64,000 bases of DNA from Nocardiopsis quinghaiensis (GTDB lineage Bacteria > Actinomycetota > Actinomycetes > Streptosporangiales > Streptosporangiaceae), in NCBI RefSeq assembly GCF_008638365.1, contig NZ_VWVU01000031.1, forward strand, positions 1-64,000. The letters run 5' to 3'. The notes beneath the pieces were generated by a model, which worked only from the letters and a program-made list of their open reading frames with translations, did not search any database and was not told where the DNA came from. Numbering within the stretch: position 1 is the first letter of the stretch; each line of letters opens with the position of its first letter. This document shows positions 1 through 9,625 of the stretch, piece by piece. The translations under genes and the position numbers were made by a program.

Positions 1-1634
1 GCAAGGACGGGCTGCGGGTGCAGTTGGCCCGCCAGTACTACGCCGAGCACCACGCGGTGCCCTCCCAGTCCGCGCTGACCGACGCGATCTCCGTCCTGGA
101 AGGACGCGCCATGGACCAAGAACCCCAACCCATCCACCTGCGGCTGGCCACCCACCGCACCGAGAACGGCGACCAGGTGGTCATCGACCTGGGCACCCCG
201 GACGGGAGGTGCGTGGTCGCCGGCCCCGACGGCTGGCACATCGCCGAACGCAGCCCGGTGCTGTTCCGCCGCACCAAGCTGACCAGCCCCATGACCGAGC
301 CCGGCCCGGCCGGGCAGACCACCCAAGGCCTGGCCGCCCTGCGGGACCTGCTCAACGTGGACGAGCCCTCCTTCCGGCTCATCGTCGGGTGGATGGTGGC
401 CGGAATGATGCCCGACCTGCCCCACCCGATCCTGGGAGGCAAGGGAGAGCAGGGCACCGGCAAGTCCACCGCGCTGGAAATGCTGATCAACCTGCTCGAT
501 CCCTCCCCGGCCGCGCTCCGCTCCCTGCCCCGCGACATCAAGACCTGGGCCACCGTCGCCTCCGCCTCCTGGGCGGTGTGCCTGGACAACGTCTCGGTCA
601 TTCCCATGTGGCTGTCGGACACCCTGTGCAAGGCGGTGACCGGTGACGGCCTGGTCGACCGGGCCCTGTACTCCGACGACGACGTGTCCGTCCTCAGTTT
701 CCGACGACTGATCGCGCTCACCTCGATCGACACCGGCGCTCTGGCCTCGGACCTGTCCGAGCGGATGCTGACTGTGGAGTTCCTGCCCATCAAGAGGGAG
801 CAGCGCCGCGCCCACAGCGAGGTCGCCGCCGCCTACACCCGGGATGCGCCCGCCATCCGGGCCGCCCTACTGGACCTGCTGTGCCGGGTGCTGGCCGAGC
901 TGCCCACCACGCACCTGGACGAGCTGCCCCGCATGGCCGACTTCGCACGCATCCTCGGGGCCCTGGACACGGTCATGGGGTGGAACACCCTGGACACCTA
1001 CCTGACCGCCTCCCAGGTGACCACCGCCGACCTGCTCGACGCCAAACCGTTCACCAGCGCGGTGGCGGACTTTATCGACGAGCGCGGGTCATGGACCGGG
1101 TCCATCAGCCAGCTCCTGGACCTGATCCCCGCCCCAGACCCGCGGCCCCGCTCCTGGCCGGTGGACGCCACCCGCGCCTCCGGCCAACTCAAGCGGGACG
1201 CCCCGGTGCTGCGCAGCATCGGCATCACCGTGACCGAGGCCGGGCGGTCCAAGGAACGCCACCGCCGCCAGCTCTACACCTTCACCGCCCACAGCCTCGA
1301 CGGCCAGGCCCCGCAGGCTCCGCACGCTGATCCTGCCCCGGACACCACGGTGACCAGGCAGGACACCCCTTTTTTTGACCAGGCAGTCACATCTGACCCC
1401 AGGGGCACGGAGACTCCAGGCTCCGCACCAGACTCCGCCCATATCCCCAGGTCACAGCAGTTTGCGGAGGCTACGGAGCCTGCGGAGGCTGGCTTCCCCC
1501 CACTCTCTGAAAAGACGTCCGTCGAAGCCGTGGAGATCGGCCCGTGCACCGCGTGCGGAGCGGGATTCCGCCGATTCGAGGCCACGACCCATCCGCGGGT
1601 GTGCACCAGCTGTGCGCACCGCCACCGCACCTGA
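1..1634 (+). CDS. AAA-type ATPase / replication protein of an integrative element (5' partial)
   Basis: The frame is open to the left edge, so the gene probably starts before the window; the first GTG at 18 is likely internal. The visible 538 residues hold a Walker A motif (GEQGTGKST, near residue 143), an acidic Walker B-like stretch (VCLDNVS) and a sensor-like LIALTS, as in the SF3-like or DUF927-type ATPases paired with prim-pol modules in actinomycete integrative elements. The C-terminus carries two CxxC pairs that look like a zinc ribbon. It lies upstream of excisionase-like and integrase genes on the same strand, which suggests a role in replicating the excised element. The exact family is not certain. 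Confidence 0.6.
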   Translation, partial: KDGLRVQLARQYYAEHHAVPSQSALTDAISVLEGRAMDQEPQPIHLRLATHRTENGDQVVIDLGTPDGRCVVAGPDGWHIAERSPVLFRRTKLTSPMTEPGPAGQTTQGLAALRDLLNVDEPSFRLIVGWMVAGMMPDLPHPILGGKGEQGTGKSTALEMLINLLDPSPAALRSLPRDIKTWATVASASWAVCLDNVSVIPMWLSDTLCKAVTGDGLVDRALYSDDDVSVLSFRRLIALTSIDTGALASDLSERMLTVEFLPIKREQRRAHSEVAAAYTRDAPAIRAALLDLLCRVLAELPTTHLDELPRMADFARILGALDTVMGWNTLDTYLTASQVTTADLLDAKPFTSAVADFIDERGSWTGSISQLLDLIPAPDPRPRSWPVDATRASGQLKRDAPVLRSIGITVTEAGRSKERHRRQLYTFTAHSLDGQAPQAPHADPAPDTTVTRQDTPFFDQAVTSDPRGTETPGSAPDSAHIPRSQQFAEATEPAEAGFPPLSEKTSVEAVEIGPCTACGAGFRRFEATTHPRVCTSCAHRHRT

Positions 1635-1719
1635 CCACGCTCATCCGAAGCGGCCCCGGACCCGATGCCTGCCAGCCCGGCCGGGGCCGCACCCAACCCG
1701 AAGGAAAGGCACTCCCAGC

Positions 1720-1905
1720 ATGCCCGAACGCCGCAAGCGCCGCCTGGACCTGGCCAAGGTCCGGGTGATCGGACCGCCCGAGATCGTCGACCAGGTCGTG
1801 GACGCCATCACCGACGCACTGCCGTCCGCCGACCCGTCCGGGGCCTACCCGAGCCGCCACAACTCCGACCACGTCCGCGTCTACCTGGAGGTCGCTCCCG
1901 AATGA
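1720..1905 (+). CDS. small hypothetical protein of the integrative element
   Basis: A 61-residue protein with a basic N-terminus (MPERRKRRLDLAKVRVIG). The ATG at 1720 is preceded by an AAGGAAAGG ribosome site, so I use it rather than the longer open frame upstream. Its stop overlaps the next start (ATGA at 1902-1905), which indicates translational coupling to the excisionase-like gene. I do not recognise a family. Small proteins of this kind are common between the replication and integration genes of actinomycete elements. Confidence 0.55.
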   Translation: MPERRKRRLDLAKVRVIGPPEIVDQVVDAITDALPSADPSGAYPSRHNSDHVRVYLEVAPE

Positions 1906-2108
1906 GCGTCGGAACGCGTACCGAGAAGCCCAGCTCCTTTCTGACGGTGCAGGAGGTCTGCGAGGAACTCAGGATCTCCCGGAGCACGTGGGACCGGATG
2001 GTTCGACTCGGACAGACCCCCAAGATGAAGCGCATGGGCGGCAAACGCGGCGAGATCCGCATCCGCCGCAGCTGGCTCGACTCCTGGCTGGAAGAGGGCA
2101 GTGCCTGA
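1902..2108 (+). CDS. excisionase-like helix-turn-helix DNA-binding protein
   Basis: A 68-residue protein that reads as a winged-helix/MerR-like excisionase: the segment FLTVQEVCEELRISRSTWDR is the helix-turn-helix, and the GEIRIRRSWLDSWLEE tail is typical of plasmid and phage Xis or AlpA-like proteins. It overlaps the preceding gene by ATGA and the integrase by TGATG, giving a coupled xis-int pair. The likely role is directing the integrase towards excision by bending DNA at the attachment site. That function is inferred from family and context. Confidence 0.75.
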   Translation: MSVGTRTEKPSSFLTVQEVCEELRISRSTWDRMVRLGQTPKMKRMGGKRGEIRIRRSWLDSWLEEGSA

Positions 2109-3508
2109 TGCCCATGACCTACGACGTGCAGTTCTACAAGGTCCGAGCGCGGCCCAAGGGAGCACGGCCCTACCAGGCACGGTGGCGCACGGCGGAGAAG
2201 GTCCACCCCCGCTCCTTCCTGACTGCCGAACTCGCCGCCAACTGGGTCTCGGAGCTGCGGGAGGCCGCGAGGAAGGGGGAGATGTTCGATGTCGGGACCG
2301 GGCTTCCCCAGTCCAAGCTGCGTGAACTCCGAGACGTTCCCTGGTTCGCGCACGCCCGTGAGTACGTGAGTGAACGCTGGCCCGACGTGGCGGGCAATAC
2401 CCGAGTCAGCATGATGGAGGCCCTGGTCGCGGTCACACCGGTCCTGGTGGGCGACGCCCCGGGGGCGCCCGACCAGGATGCTCTTCGTCAGGCTCTGCGC
2501 GACTGGGCATTCCGCATGGAACGGGACACCCAGGGCAAGTGGCGGTTCCCGAAGCCCCCTTCCCAAGTGGAGACAGTGTTCGCCTGGTTGGAGAAGGCAT
2601 CCATCCCGGTCAGCGAGGTCGCGGACTCCAGGAACCTGGGGATGGCCATGCGCGCGTGTGGTCGGCTACTCGACGGAACCCAGGCATCCGCCGACTACTT
2701 CAGTCGCCGGAGACGGGGATTCTCCGCGGCTCTCAGCTACGCCGTACTGAAGGAACGCCTTCCGGAGAACCCGCTCCGGCGGAAGGACCTGCCTACCGAC
2801 TGGCAGCCCCCGAAGACCGAGGAGGAGGTCGATCCGCGGTCGATCGGCAACCCGACGAAGGTCCGACAGGTTCTGACAGCGGTGAGCTACGTGGGACGAC
2901 GCCAGGGGCCACGGTTCGTGGCCTGGTTCGGCTGTATGTACTACGCGATGATGCGCCCCCAGGAGGTCGCCAACCTTCGCCGGTCCGGCTGCGAGCTGCC
3001 CACCGAAGGGTGGGGCAAGCTCACGTTCTCCGACAGCAGCCCGGCGCCCGGCAAGAAGTGGACGGACTCAGGGGCCTCCCATGAGGAACGCGGCCTGAAG
3101 GGCAGGAAGCAGGGGAAGGGGAGAGGGAAGAAGCCGTCGCGAACCGTTCCGATCCCGCCTGAGCTGGTGGCCATGCTGCGCGAGCACATCCGCTGCTTCG
3201 GCGCCGGGCCCGACGGGCGGCTGTTCAGGAGCGAGAGGGGCAACCCGATCCAGCCTTCCACCTACTGGCGCGTCTGGGATCGCGCACGGCGGTTGGCGCT
3301 CACCGAGGAGGAGCGGGAGGGTTTGTTGCTGAAGCGGCCCTATGACCTCCGGCACGCCGGAATCACCTACCGGCTCAACCGCGGGGTACCGGCGACCCAG
3401 GTGGCCAAGTGGGCCGGTAACAGCGTTGACGTGCTGCAACGCGTCTACGCACAGGTCTGGACTCAGATGGATGAGGTGTGGATCAACCGCATGGGCGACC
3501 ATGGGTGA
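2108..3508 (+). CDS. int: tyrosine recombinase (integrase)
   Basis: A 466-residue site-specific recombinase of the phage integrase family. Catalytic features are readable in the C-terminal half: R283 in MMRPQEVANL, R415 in YDLRHAGITY with Y412 in place of the usual histidine of the HxxR box, the WAGNS box, and the nucleophile Y447 in RVYAQV. The ATG at 2108 overlaps the stop of the upstream gene, and a second ATG lies at 2114. The gene ends about 220 bp from a tRNA-Arg whose 3' end faces it, which is the classic arrangement for integration into a tRNA 3' end. Confidence 0.9.
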   Translation: MPMTYDVQFYKVRARPKGARPYQARWRTAEKVHPRSFLTAELAANWVSELREAARKGEMFDVGTGLPQSKLRELRDVPWFAHAREYVSERWPDVAGNTRVSMMEALVAVTPVLVGDAPGAPDQDALRQALRDWAFRMERDTQGKWRFPKPPSQVETVFAWLEKASIPVSEVADSRNLGMAMRACGRLLDGTQASADYFSRRRRGFSAALSYAVLKERLPENPLRRKDLPTDWQPPKTEEEVDPRSIGNPTKVRQVLTAVSYVGRRQGPRFVAWFGCMYYAMMRPQEVANLRRSGCELPTEGWGKLTFSDSSPAPGKKWTDSGASHEERGLKGRKQGKGRGKKPSRTVPIPPELVAMLREHIRCFGAGPDGRLFRSERGNPIQPSTYWRVWDRARRLALTEEEREGLLLKRPYDLRHAGITYRLNRGVPATQVAKWAGNSVDVLQRVYAQVWTQMDEVWINRMGDHG

Positions 3509-3536
3509 CGCAGATCACACTGCAGTGAAGTGCTGA

Positions 3537-3577
3537 GGGCGGGGACTCCGAGTGGTTTCGGGGTTCCCGCCCTTTTT
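3537..3577 (+). terminator. rho-independent terminator after the integrase
   Basis: A GC-rich inverted repeat (GGGCGGGGA paired with TTCCCGCCC, with small internal mismatches) is followed directly by TTTTT. It lies 28 bp after the integrase stop and is the clearest U-tract terminator in the window. Confidence 0.8.
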
Positions 3578-3590
3578 GTCGTTTATGCCC

Positions 3591-3627
3591 GGTCCACCAG
3601 TGGTCCACAGGTGGTCCACAGAAGGTC
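3591..3627. repeat. helically phased GGTCCAC repeats at the element end
   Basis: GGTCCAC occurs at 3591, 3602 and 3613, exactly 11 bp apart, and a partial fourth copy (GGTC) starts at 3624. The array lies between the integrase gene and the tRNA. One-turn phasing puts all copies on the same DNA face, as expected for arm-type binding sites of an integrase or excisionase. The repeats are seen directly; the function is inferred. Confidence 0.6.
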
Positions 3628-3728
3628 GTTGAACCTGGTGTGAGATGACGTGACCTGACAAACGAAGAGACGCCACTCAACCAGTGTTTGCCCTGGTCAA
3701 CGTGGCGTCTGTGCTCATCAGAGTGAAG

Positions 3729-3772
3729 TGCCCCCTGCAGGATTCGAACCTGCGCACACGGCTCCGGAGGCC
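3729..3772. other. probable attachment site (attR/attL core) in the tRNA 3' half
   Basis: Inferred from an integrase gene ending beside the 3' end of an intact tRNA. Elements of this kind recombine at the T-arm to anticodon-arm segment and restore the tRNA. The exact core cannot be defined because the other element end lies to the left of the window. Confidence 0.4.
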
Positions 3773-3800
3773 GTTGCTCTATCCCCTGAGCTAAGGGGGC
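3729..3800 (-). tRNA. tRNA-Arg (anticodon CCG)
   Basis: On the minus strand this folds as a complete 72-nt cloverleaf: acceptor GCCCCCT/AGGGGGC, D-arm GCTC/GAGC, anticodon stem ACGGC/GCCGT with loop CTCCGGA (anticodon CCG), and T-arm GCAGG/CCTGC around TTCGAAT. The discriminator base is A and CCA is not encoded. Its 3' end faces the integrase, so it is the probable chromosomal attachment site, left intact by integration. It reads CGG arginine codons. Confidence 0.95.
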
Positions 3801-3930
3801 TGACTCGCGAGAACAACTGTAGCAGGGGCTCCGGGCCCTTCGTCCACTCGTTGCGGGCGCGCCCGGCCGAGCCCGCCGATACCCGCGATCCGGTGGTGCC
3901 GTGTCATCCCACAGCGGTAGTGTCACGCCC

Positions 3931-4317
3931 GTGAACGCCCTACCCACACGGGTTCTCGTCGTCGAGGACGACGACGTGATCCGGGAACTCATCCGCCTGA
4001 ACCTCGAACTGGAGGGGTTCGAGGTGTTCACGGCCGTGGACGGGCAGGACTGCCTCGACCGTGCCGCGCACATCGACCCCCACGTGGTCACCCTGGACGT
4101 GATGATGCCCCGCATGGACGGGTGGACGGCCGCCGAGCGCCTGCGCGCCGACGCGCGCACCCGCGACCGGCCGATCATCCTGGTCACCGCACGTACGCAG
4201 GAAGAGGACCAGCGGCGCGGCGAGCGCATCGGCGTCGACGCCTACCTCACCAAGCCCTTCGACCCCGACGTGCTCGTCGACGTCATCCGCGGCCTGGTCG
4301 ACGGGGGCCGGAAGTGA
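3931..4317 (+). CDS. receiver-only response regulator
   Basis: A 128-residue CheY-like protein consisting of a single receiver domain. The acidic pocket (VVEDDD), the phosphoacceptor Asp in VTLDVMMPRMDG, the conserved Thr in ILVTA and the Lys in LTKPFD are all present. There is no output domain. I use the GTG at 3931 because it places the beta-1 strand about eight residues from the start; a GTG at 3901 would add ten residues. Its stop overlaps the nrtL start (GTGA at 4314-4317), so the two are coupled. No kinase is adjacent. Confidence 0.8.
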   Translation: MNALPTRVLVVEDDDVIRELIRLNLELEGFEVFTAVDGQDCLDRAAHIDPHVVTLDVMMPRMDGWTAAERLRADARTRDRPIILVTARTQEEDQRRGERIGVDAYLTKPFDPDVLVDVIRGLVDGGRK

Positions 4318-5408
4318 CCCCTGGAGAACTGGAGGCGGCCGTCCGCGAGGCCGCCGTGCGGGTCTTCGGCCTGGACCCGGCCCGGATCCCGTTCGTGTGG
4401 CCCCGCAACGACCACGCGGACGAGGGCGCCGACGTCGCCACCGCGCTGCCGCCCCGCCTGGCCGGCAGTGTGGGGGACCGGCTGCACGTATCCCGCGGCG
4501 ACCGTCGCGCGGCGGTCGCCGCCCGGGTCGCCGACGGGCTCTCGGACATGCGCGAGGAGGGCCTGGTGGACTTCGACCGGGTCTTCCACGACGGCCGCGG
4601 CTTCCTCAACGTCACCTTCACCGGCCGACAGCGCGAGGACCTGCTCGCCGAGGCCGCGGACGGGCCCCGCTTCCTCACCGGTCGGGACTGGGACGGCCCG
4701 GGGGAGTGGCCCTCCTCCGCCCTGCACGAGGCCGGGCCGGTCGCCCAGGCCCGCAGGCTCGCCCGCGCCGACGCACGAGCCCGCATCAGCCTGGCCGTCG
4801 GCCCGCAGGCCCCGCCGCCGGGACCCGGCGAGGGCGAGGAGGTCTCCTGGCGCGACCCCTACCGGGACGGCGGGCCCCGTGAGCTGATCACCCCCGCCGC
4901 CCGCGCCCTCGGCGCCGTGGGCGAGGACAGCGCCCGCCTCGCCTTCTGCCGCTCGGTGCCCGAGCGGCCCCGGGACACCGAGACCACCGGCCGCGACCTG
5001 CCGGTACTGCCCTCCGCCGAGTACCCCGGAGCCTGGGCCCGCCTGACCGACGCCAACCCCGCCTTCCGGCTGCGCTACGCCCATGCCCACGCGGTCAGCC
5101 TGTGCCGCTGGGCCGCGGAGGGGGCCCCGCCGCCCACGGCCTGCCCCGAGCACACCGCTCCCGTGCGCGGCCTCCTCTTCGACGGGCCCAGCGTCCTGGA
5201 CACGGCCGCGCGCCGAGAGGAACCCCATATCCTGGTTCGATACCTGGAGACGCTGGCCAGTGCCTACGATGAGTGGCGAACGTGTCCCACCGCGGTCCCC
5301 GGACCCGCGCCACGGACCGCCACGGACCCGGCCCTGCCAACCGCCGTCGCCGGAGTCATCCGTACCGGGCTCTTCCTGCTCGGAGTGTCAGCGCCCACAA
5401 GGCTGTAG
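4314..5408 (+). CDS. nrtL: ArgS-related anticodon-binding protein NrtL
   Basis: A 364-residue protein related to arginyl-tRNA synthetase but without its catalytic HIGH/KMSKS core. The N-terminus ([17 protein letters not shown]) resembles the ArgS additional domain, and the C-terminal half ([33 protein letters not shown]) matches the DALR anticodon-binding helical domain. The family is known from actinomycetes, often upstream of lysA as here; its function is not established. It overlaps the receiver gene by GTGA and lies about 500 bp from a tRNA-Arg gene. It cannot aminoacylate by itself on this sequence. Confidence 0.85.
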   Translation: MTPGELEAAVREAAVRVFGLDPARIPFVWPRNDHADEGADVATALPPRLAGSVGDRLHVSRGDRRAAVAARVADGLSDMREEGLVDFDRVFHDGRGFLNVTFTGRQREDLLAEAADGPRFLTGRDWDGPGEWPSSALHEAGPVAQARRLARADARARISLAVGPQAPPPGPGEGEEVSWRDPYRDGGPRELITPAARALGAVGEDSARLAFCRSVPERPRDTETTGRDLPVLPSAEYPGAWARLTDANPAFRLRYAHAHAVSLCRWAAEGAPPPTACPEHTAPVRGLLFDGPSVLDTAARREEPHILVRYLETLASAYDEWRTCPTAVPGPAPRTATDPALPTAVAGVIRTGLFLLGVSAPTRL

Positions 5409-5529
5409 ACACCCCGTGTCGTCGTCCGGCGGAGCGCACCCAACCCTTTCGTCCCGACCTGTTTGGTGGACAATGGCGGGAGGGTGCCGCCAACCCGCAC
5501 AGCCGTACAGTCCCAGCCGAAAGCCCATC

Positions 5530-6915
5530 ATGAGCCGCTACGCCCATCCCGCCGGTTCCCGCCACGCGGAGATCCTGCCGGAGGACAACCCGCCGCTGCC
5601 GCCCGAGAGCCTCAACGAGTTCGACCCCCAGGTGTGGTCCGCCACCGCGCGCCGCACGGACGGCGAGCTCGCCGTCGGCGGTGTCGGCGTACGAGAACTC
5701 GCCGCCACCCATGGCACACCCCTCTTCGTCATGGACGAGGAGGACTTCCGCGGCCGCGCACGCGACTTCCGCACCGCCTTCTCCGACGCCGACGTCTACT
5801 ACGCGGGCAAGGCCCTGCTGACCAAGGCCGTCGCCCGCTGGGTCGCGGAGGAGGGCCTGAAGCTGGACGTGAGCTCGGGCGGCGAGCTCGCCGTCGCCCT
5901 GGCCGCGGGGTTCCCCACCGAGCGCATCGGCATGCACGGCAACAACAAGTCCGCCGCCGAGCTGCGCCGCGCCGTCGAGACCGGGGTGGGCCGCATCATC
6001 ATCGACTCCTTCGACGAGATCGAGCGCCTCGAGGCCGTCGCCGCCGAGTTCGGAGCCCGCCCCAAGGTCCTCATCCGGGTCACCACCGGCGTGGAGGCGC
6101 ACACCCACGAGTTCGTCGCCACCGCCCACGACGACCAGAAGTTCGGTTTCGCGATGAGCACCGGCGCCGCCGCCGAGGCCGTCCGCCGCGTGCTCGACGC
6201 CCAGCACCTGGACCTGGTCGGCCTGCACTCGCACATCGGCTCCCAGATCTTCGACACCTCCGGCTTCGAGGTCGCCGCCCGCCGCGTCGCCCGGTTCCTC
6301 ACCGGCGTCCACGAGGACCTGGGCGTCACCCTCGCCGAACTCGACCTCGGCGGCGGCCTGGGTATCGCCTACACCTCGGGCGACGACCCGCTCGACCCCA
6401 AGACCATCGCCGAGAGCCTCACCTCCATCGTGCGCCGCGAGTGCGAGGAGGGCGGGCTGCCCATGCCCCGTATCGCCGTGGAGCCGGGCCGCGCCATCGC
6501 CGGTCCGGCCGGGATCACCATCTACGAGGTCGGTACCGTCAAGGACGTCGAGGGCATCCGCACCTACGTCAGCGTCGACGGCGGCATGAGCGACAACATC
6601 CGCACCGCCCTGTACGGCTCGGAGTACACCAGCCAGCTGGTCTCCCGAGAGAGCGACGCCGAGCCCATGCTGTCCCGCCTGGTGGGCAAGCACTGCGAGA
6701 GCGGTGACATCATCGTGCACGACCTCTATCTGCCCGCCGACCTGCGGCCGGGCGACCTGGTGGCGGTCGCCGCCACGGGGGCCTACTGCTACTCCATGGC
6801 GAGCAACTACAACCACCTGCCCCGACCGGCCATGGTCGCGGTCCGAGACGGGAGCACCCGCGTCATCGTACGTAGGGAGAGCGAGGAGGACCTGCTCCGC
6901 CTCGACGTCGGCTGA
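5530..6915 (+). CDS. lysA: diaminopimelate decarboxylase
   Basis: A 461-residue fold-III PLP enzyme that converts meso-diaminopimelate to L-lysine and CO2, the last step of lysine synthesis. The PLP lysine is K94 in [10 protein letters not shown], the phosphate-binding glycines are in [12 protein letters not shown], and [11 protein letters not shown] and [12 protein letters not shown] mark the C-terminal barrel and active site. The ATG at 5530 gives the usual family length; the longer open frame upstream overlaps nrtL. hom follows after 64 bp, so the two are probably co-transcribed. Confidence 0.95.
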   Translation: MSRYAHPAGSRHAEILPEDNPPLPPESLNEFDPQVWSATARRTDGELAVGGVGVRELAATHGTPLFVMDEEDFRGRARDFRTAFSDADVYYAGKALLTKAVARWVAEEGLKLDVSSGGELAVALAAGFPTERIGMHGNNKSAAELRRAVETGVGRIIIDSFDEIERLEAVAAEFGARPKVLIRVTTGVEAHTHEFVATAHDDQKFGFAMSTGAAAEAVRRVLDAQHLDLVGLHSHIGSQIFDTSGFEVAARRVARFLTGVHEDLGVTLAELDLGGGLGIAYTSGDDPLDPKTIAESLTSIVRRECEEGGLPMPRIAVEPGRAIAGPAGITIYEVGTVKDVEGIRTYVSVDGGMSDNIRTALYGSEYTSQLVSRESDAEPMLSRLVGKHCESGDIIVHDLYLPADLRPGDLVAVAATGAYCYSMASNYNHLPRPAMVAVRDGSTRVIVRRESEEDLLRLDVG

Positions 6916-6979
6916 ACAGTCCTTCACGGCGGCACGGCCGTCCGACACAGGACACGAGAGAAGTGGGAGTCACGCCCAA

Positions 6980-8266
6980 ATGGCGATGAAGGTGGCGCTG
7001 CTCGGTTGCGGCGTGGTGGGTTCGGAAGTCGTCCGCCTGGTCAATGAACAGTCCGAGGAGCTGGCCGCGCGGGTGGGCACGCCGATCGAGATCGGCGGTA
7101 TCGCGGTGCGCCGCATCGACCGCGACCGCGGCGTCGATCCGGCGTTGTTGACCACCGACGCCACGGCCCTGGCCACGCGCCCCGACATCGACCTGGTGGT
7201 CGAGGTCATCGGCGGTATCGAACCGGCCCGTTCGCTGATCCTCGCCGCGGTCAAGGCGGGCAAGTCCGTGATCACGGCCAACAAGGCCCTGCTCGCGGAG
7301 GACGGCCAGACCCTGCACACCGCGGCCCGCGACGCCGGGGTGGACCTGTACTACGAGGCCTCCGTGGCGGGCGCCATCCCGCTGCTGCGCCCCCTGCGGG
7401 ACTCGCTCGTGGGGGACAGGGTCAACCGTGTACTGGGCATCGTCAACGGCACCACCAACTACGTCCTCGACCGGATGGACTCCATGGGCGCCGGGTTCAC
7501 CGAGTCCCTGGAGGAGGCGCAGGCCCTCGGGTACGCCGAGGCCGACCCCACCGCGGACGTGGAGGGCTTCGACGCCGCCGCCAAGGCCGCTATCCTGGCC
7601 CGGCTGGCCTTCCACACCCAGCAGGTCACCGCCGCCGACGTGCACCGTGAGGGCATCACCGGCGTGTCCGCGGGCGACATCGCCAGCGCCCGCGCGATGG
7701 GCTGCGTGGTCAAACTCCTGGCCATCTGCCAGCGCTCGCAGGACGGCCGCTCGGTGGGGGTGCGCGTCCACCCGGTGATGCTGCCGGTCGAGCACCCGCT
7801 GGCCAGTGTCAAGGAGGCCTACAACGCGGTGTTCGTCGAGGCCGAGTCCGCGGGTCGCCTGATGTTCTACGGCGCGGGCGCCGGCGGCACCCCCACCGCC
7901 AGCGCGGTCCTGGGAGACCTGGTGGCGGTGGCGCGCAACCGCCTCGCCGGCACATCGATGGCCGAGGGAGGCCACGACACCGGTATGCCGGTGCACGACA
8001 TGGGCCAGACCATCACCAGCTACCACGTGGCGCTGGACGTGGCCGACCGCCCGGGTGTGCTGTCCAAGGTCGCGGAGATCTTCGCCGACCACGGGGTCTC
8101 CATCAGGAACGTGCGCCAGGAGGGCAGCGGCGACGACGCCCAGCTGGTACTGGTCAGCCACCCCGCCCCCGACGCCGCGCTCAGCGCCACGGTCGAGGAG
8201 CTGCGCACGCACGACATGGTGCGCGAGGTGGCGAGTGTGATGCGCGTGGAGAGCTTCGCCGACTGA
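6980..8266 (+). CDS. hom: homoserine dehydrogenase
   Basis: A 428-residue NAD(P)-dependent enzyme that reduces aspartate semialdehyde to homoserine, the branch point to threonine, isoleucine and methionine. It has an N-terminal Rossmann motif ([13 protein letters not shown]), the catalytic region [11 protein letters not shown] and [12 protein letters not shown], and a C-terminal ACT domain ([20 protein letters not shown]) of the kind that gives threonine feedback control. The start is ATG 6980; an in-frame ATG lies at 6986. An AAGTGGGAG site precedes it. A strong hairpin follows the gene. Confidence 0.95.
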   Translation: MAMKVALLGCGVVGSEVVRLVNEQSEELAARVGTPIEIGGIAVRRIDRDRGVDPALLTTDATALATRPDIDLVVEVIGGIEPARSLILAAVKAGKSVITANKALLAEDGQTLHTAARDAGVDLYYEASVAGAIPLLRPLRDSLVGDRVNRVLGIVNGTTNYVLDRMDSMGAGFTESLEEAQALGYAEADPTADVEGFDAAAKAAILARLAFHTQQVTAADVHREGITGVSAGDIASARAMGCVVKLLAICQRSQDGRSVGVRVHPVMLPVEHPLASVKEAYNAVFVEAESAGRLMFYGAGAGGTPTASAVLGDLVAVARNRLAGTSMAEGGHDTGMPVHDMGQTITSYHVALDVADRPGVLSKVAEIFADHGVSIRNVRQEGSGDDAQLVLVSHPAPDAALSATVEELRTHDMVREVASVMRVESFAD

Positions 8267-8310
8267 GGGCCCGCCGGGGCGGGGACCGGGCCGGGGACCG
8301 GAGCGGTTTC

Positions 8311-8344
8311 GGGCGGGCCGTACGGACGCGCGTACGGCCCGCCC
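8311..8344. terminator. hairpin after lysA-hom
   Basis: A perfect 14-bp stem (GGGCGGGCCGTACG with its complement) and a 6-nt loop, 44 bp after the hom stop. There is no U tract, as is common in actinobacterial terminators. It separates lysA-hom from thrC-thrB. Confidence 0.6.
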
Positions 8345-8388
8345 GCCCTGCCCGGGTGTCCCGCATGATGGGACGCGGAAGACCGCGA

Positions 8389-8418
8389 TTCGAGATACCC
8401 GGGACGGGGTCATAGACT
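8389..8418 (+). promoter_or_regulatory. candidate promoter for thrC-thrB
   Basis: TTCGAG (8389-8394) and TAGACT (8413-8418) are separated by 18 bp, about 100 bp upstream of thrC and just after the hom terminator. The -10 fits the actinobacterial TANNNT pattern; the -35 is weak. Confidence 0.35.
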
Positions 8419-8519
8419 CGTGGCTGGTGGGACGACGGGCGCGCCGCGGTGCCGTCCGGACGGGCCCCCGCATCCATCGCGCGTCAAGCGAAGCCGCATC
8501 CACCCGAAAGGGAAAAGTC

Positions 8520-9584
8520 GTGAGCATGGCACGGGCGTGGCGAGGCATCGTCGAGGAATACCGCGACCGCCTCCCCGTCAACGAGAGCACCCCCGTTGTC
8601 ACCCTGCAGGAGGGCGGTACGCCCCTGCTGCCCGCCACGCGCGTTTCCGAGCTCACGGGCTGCGAGGTCTTCCTCAAGGTCGAGGGGCTCAACCCCACCG
8701 GGTCCTTCAAGGACCGCGGGATGACCATGGCCATCACCAAGGCCGCCGAGGACGGCGCCAAGGCCGTCATCTGTGCCTCCACGGGTAACACCAGCGCCAG
8801 CGCCGCCGCCTACGCCATCCGCGCGGGCATGACCTGCGCCGTGCTGGTGCCGCAGGGCAAGATCGCCATGGGCAAGCTCGCCCAGGCACTCGTCCACGGC
8901 GCCCGCCTCCTGCAGGTGGACGGCAACTTCGACGACTGCCTCGAACTGGCGCGCAAGCTCAGCATCGACTACCCGGTCGTCCTGGTGAACTCGGTCAACC
9001 CCTACCGCCTCCAGGGACAGAAGACCGCCGCCTTCGAGATCGTCGACGCCCTCGGCGACGCCCCCGACGTCCACTGCATCCCCGTGGGCAACGCGGGCAA
9101 CATCACCGCGTACTGGATGGGCTACACCGAGTACGCCAGGGACAAGGTCGCCACACGCAGCCCCCGCATGCTCGGTTTCCAGGCCAGCGGCGCCGCGCCC
9201 ATCGTCAGCGGCGTGCCCGTCACCAGCCCGAGCACCATCGCCACCGCGATCCGTATCGGCAACCCGGCCTCCTGGAAGCTCGCGGAGCAGGCGCGCGACG
9301 AGTCCGGCGGCCTCATCGACAAGGTCACCGACCGCCAGATCATGGCCGCCTACAAGCTCCTCGCCGCCGAGGAGGGCGTGTTCGTGGAACTGGCCTCCGC
9401 CGCCAGTGTGGCCGGTCTGCTGCAGGCCGTGGAGGCGGGGCGGGTGGAGCGCGGCAGCCGCGTGGTGTGCACCGTCACCGGGAACGGGCTCAAGGACCCC
9501 GACTGGGCGCTGGCCGGGGCCTCCTCCGCCACCACCGTGCCGGTGGACGCCCTCGCCGCCGCCAAGGCCCTCGACCTCGCCTGA
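8520..9584 (+). CDS. thrC: threonine synthase
   Basis: A 354-residue fold-II PLP enzyme that converts O-phosphohomoserine to threonine. The PLP lysine is K64 in [12 protein letters not shown], followed by the phosphate-binding [13 protein letters not shown] loop and the [10 protein letters not shown] signature. The GTG at 8520 sits about 8 nt after AAAGGGAAA and is preferred; an ATG at 8526 is an alternative. thrB follows after 41 bp, forming a thrC-thrB pair downstream of hom. Confidence 0.95.
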   Translation: MSMARAWRGIVEEYRDRLPVNESTPVVTLQEGGTPLLPATRVSELTGCEVFLKVEGLNPTGSFKDRGMTMAITKAAEDGAKAVICASTGNTSASAAAYAIRAGMTCAVLVPQGKIAMGKLAQALVHGARLLQVDGNFDDCLELARKLSIDYPVVLVNSVNPYRLQGQKTAAFEIVDALGDAPDVHCIPVGNAGNITAYWMGYTEYARDKVATRSPRMLGFQASGAAPIVSGVPVTSPSTIATAIRIGNPASWKLAEQARDESGGLIDKVTDRQIMAAYKLLAAEEGVFVELASAASVAGLLQAVEAGRVERGSRVVCTVTGNGLKDPDWALAGASSATTVPVDALAAAKALDLA

Positions 9585-9625
9585 GCCCGGGCTCGTCCGT
9601 GAGCCCTCGCAGAAAAGAGCCCACC

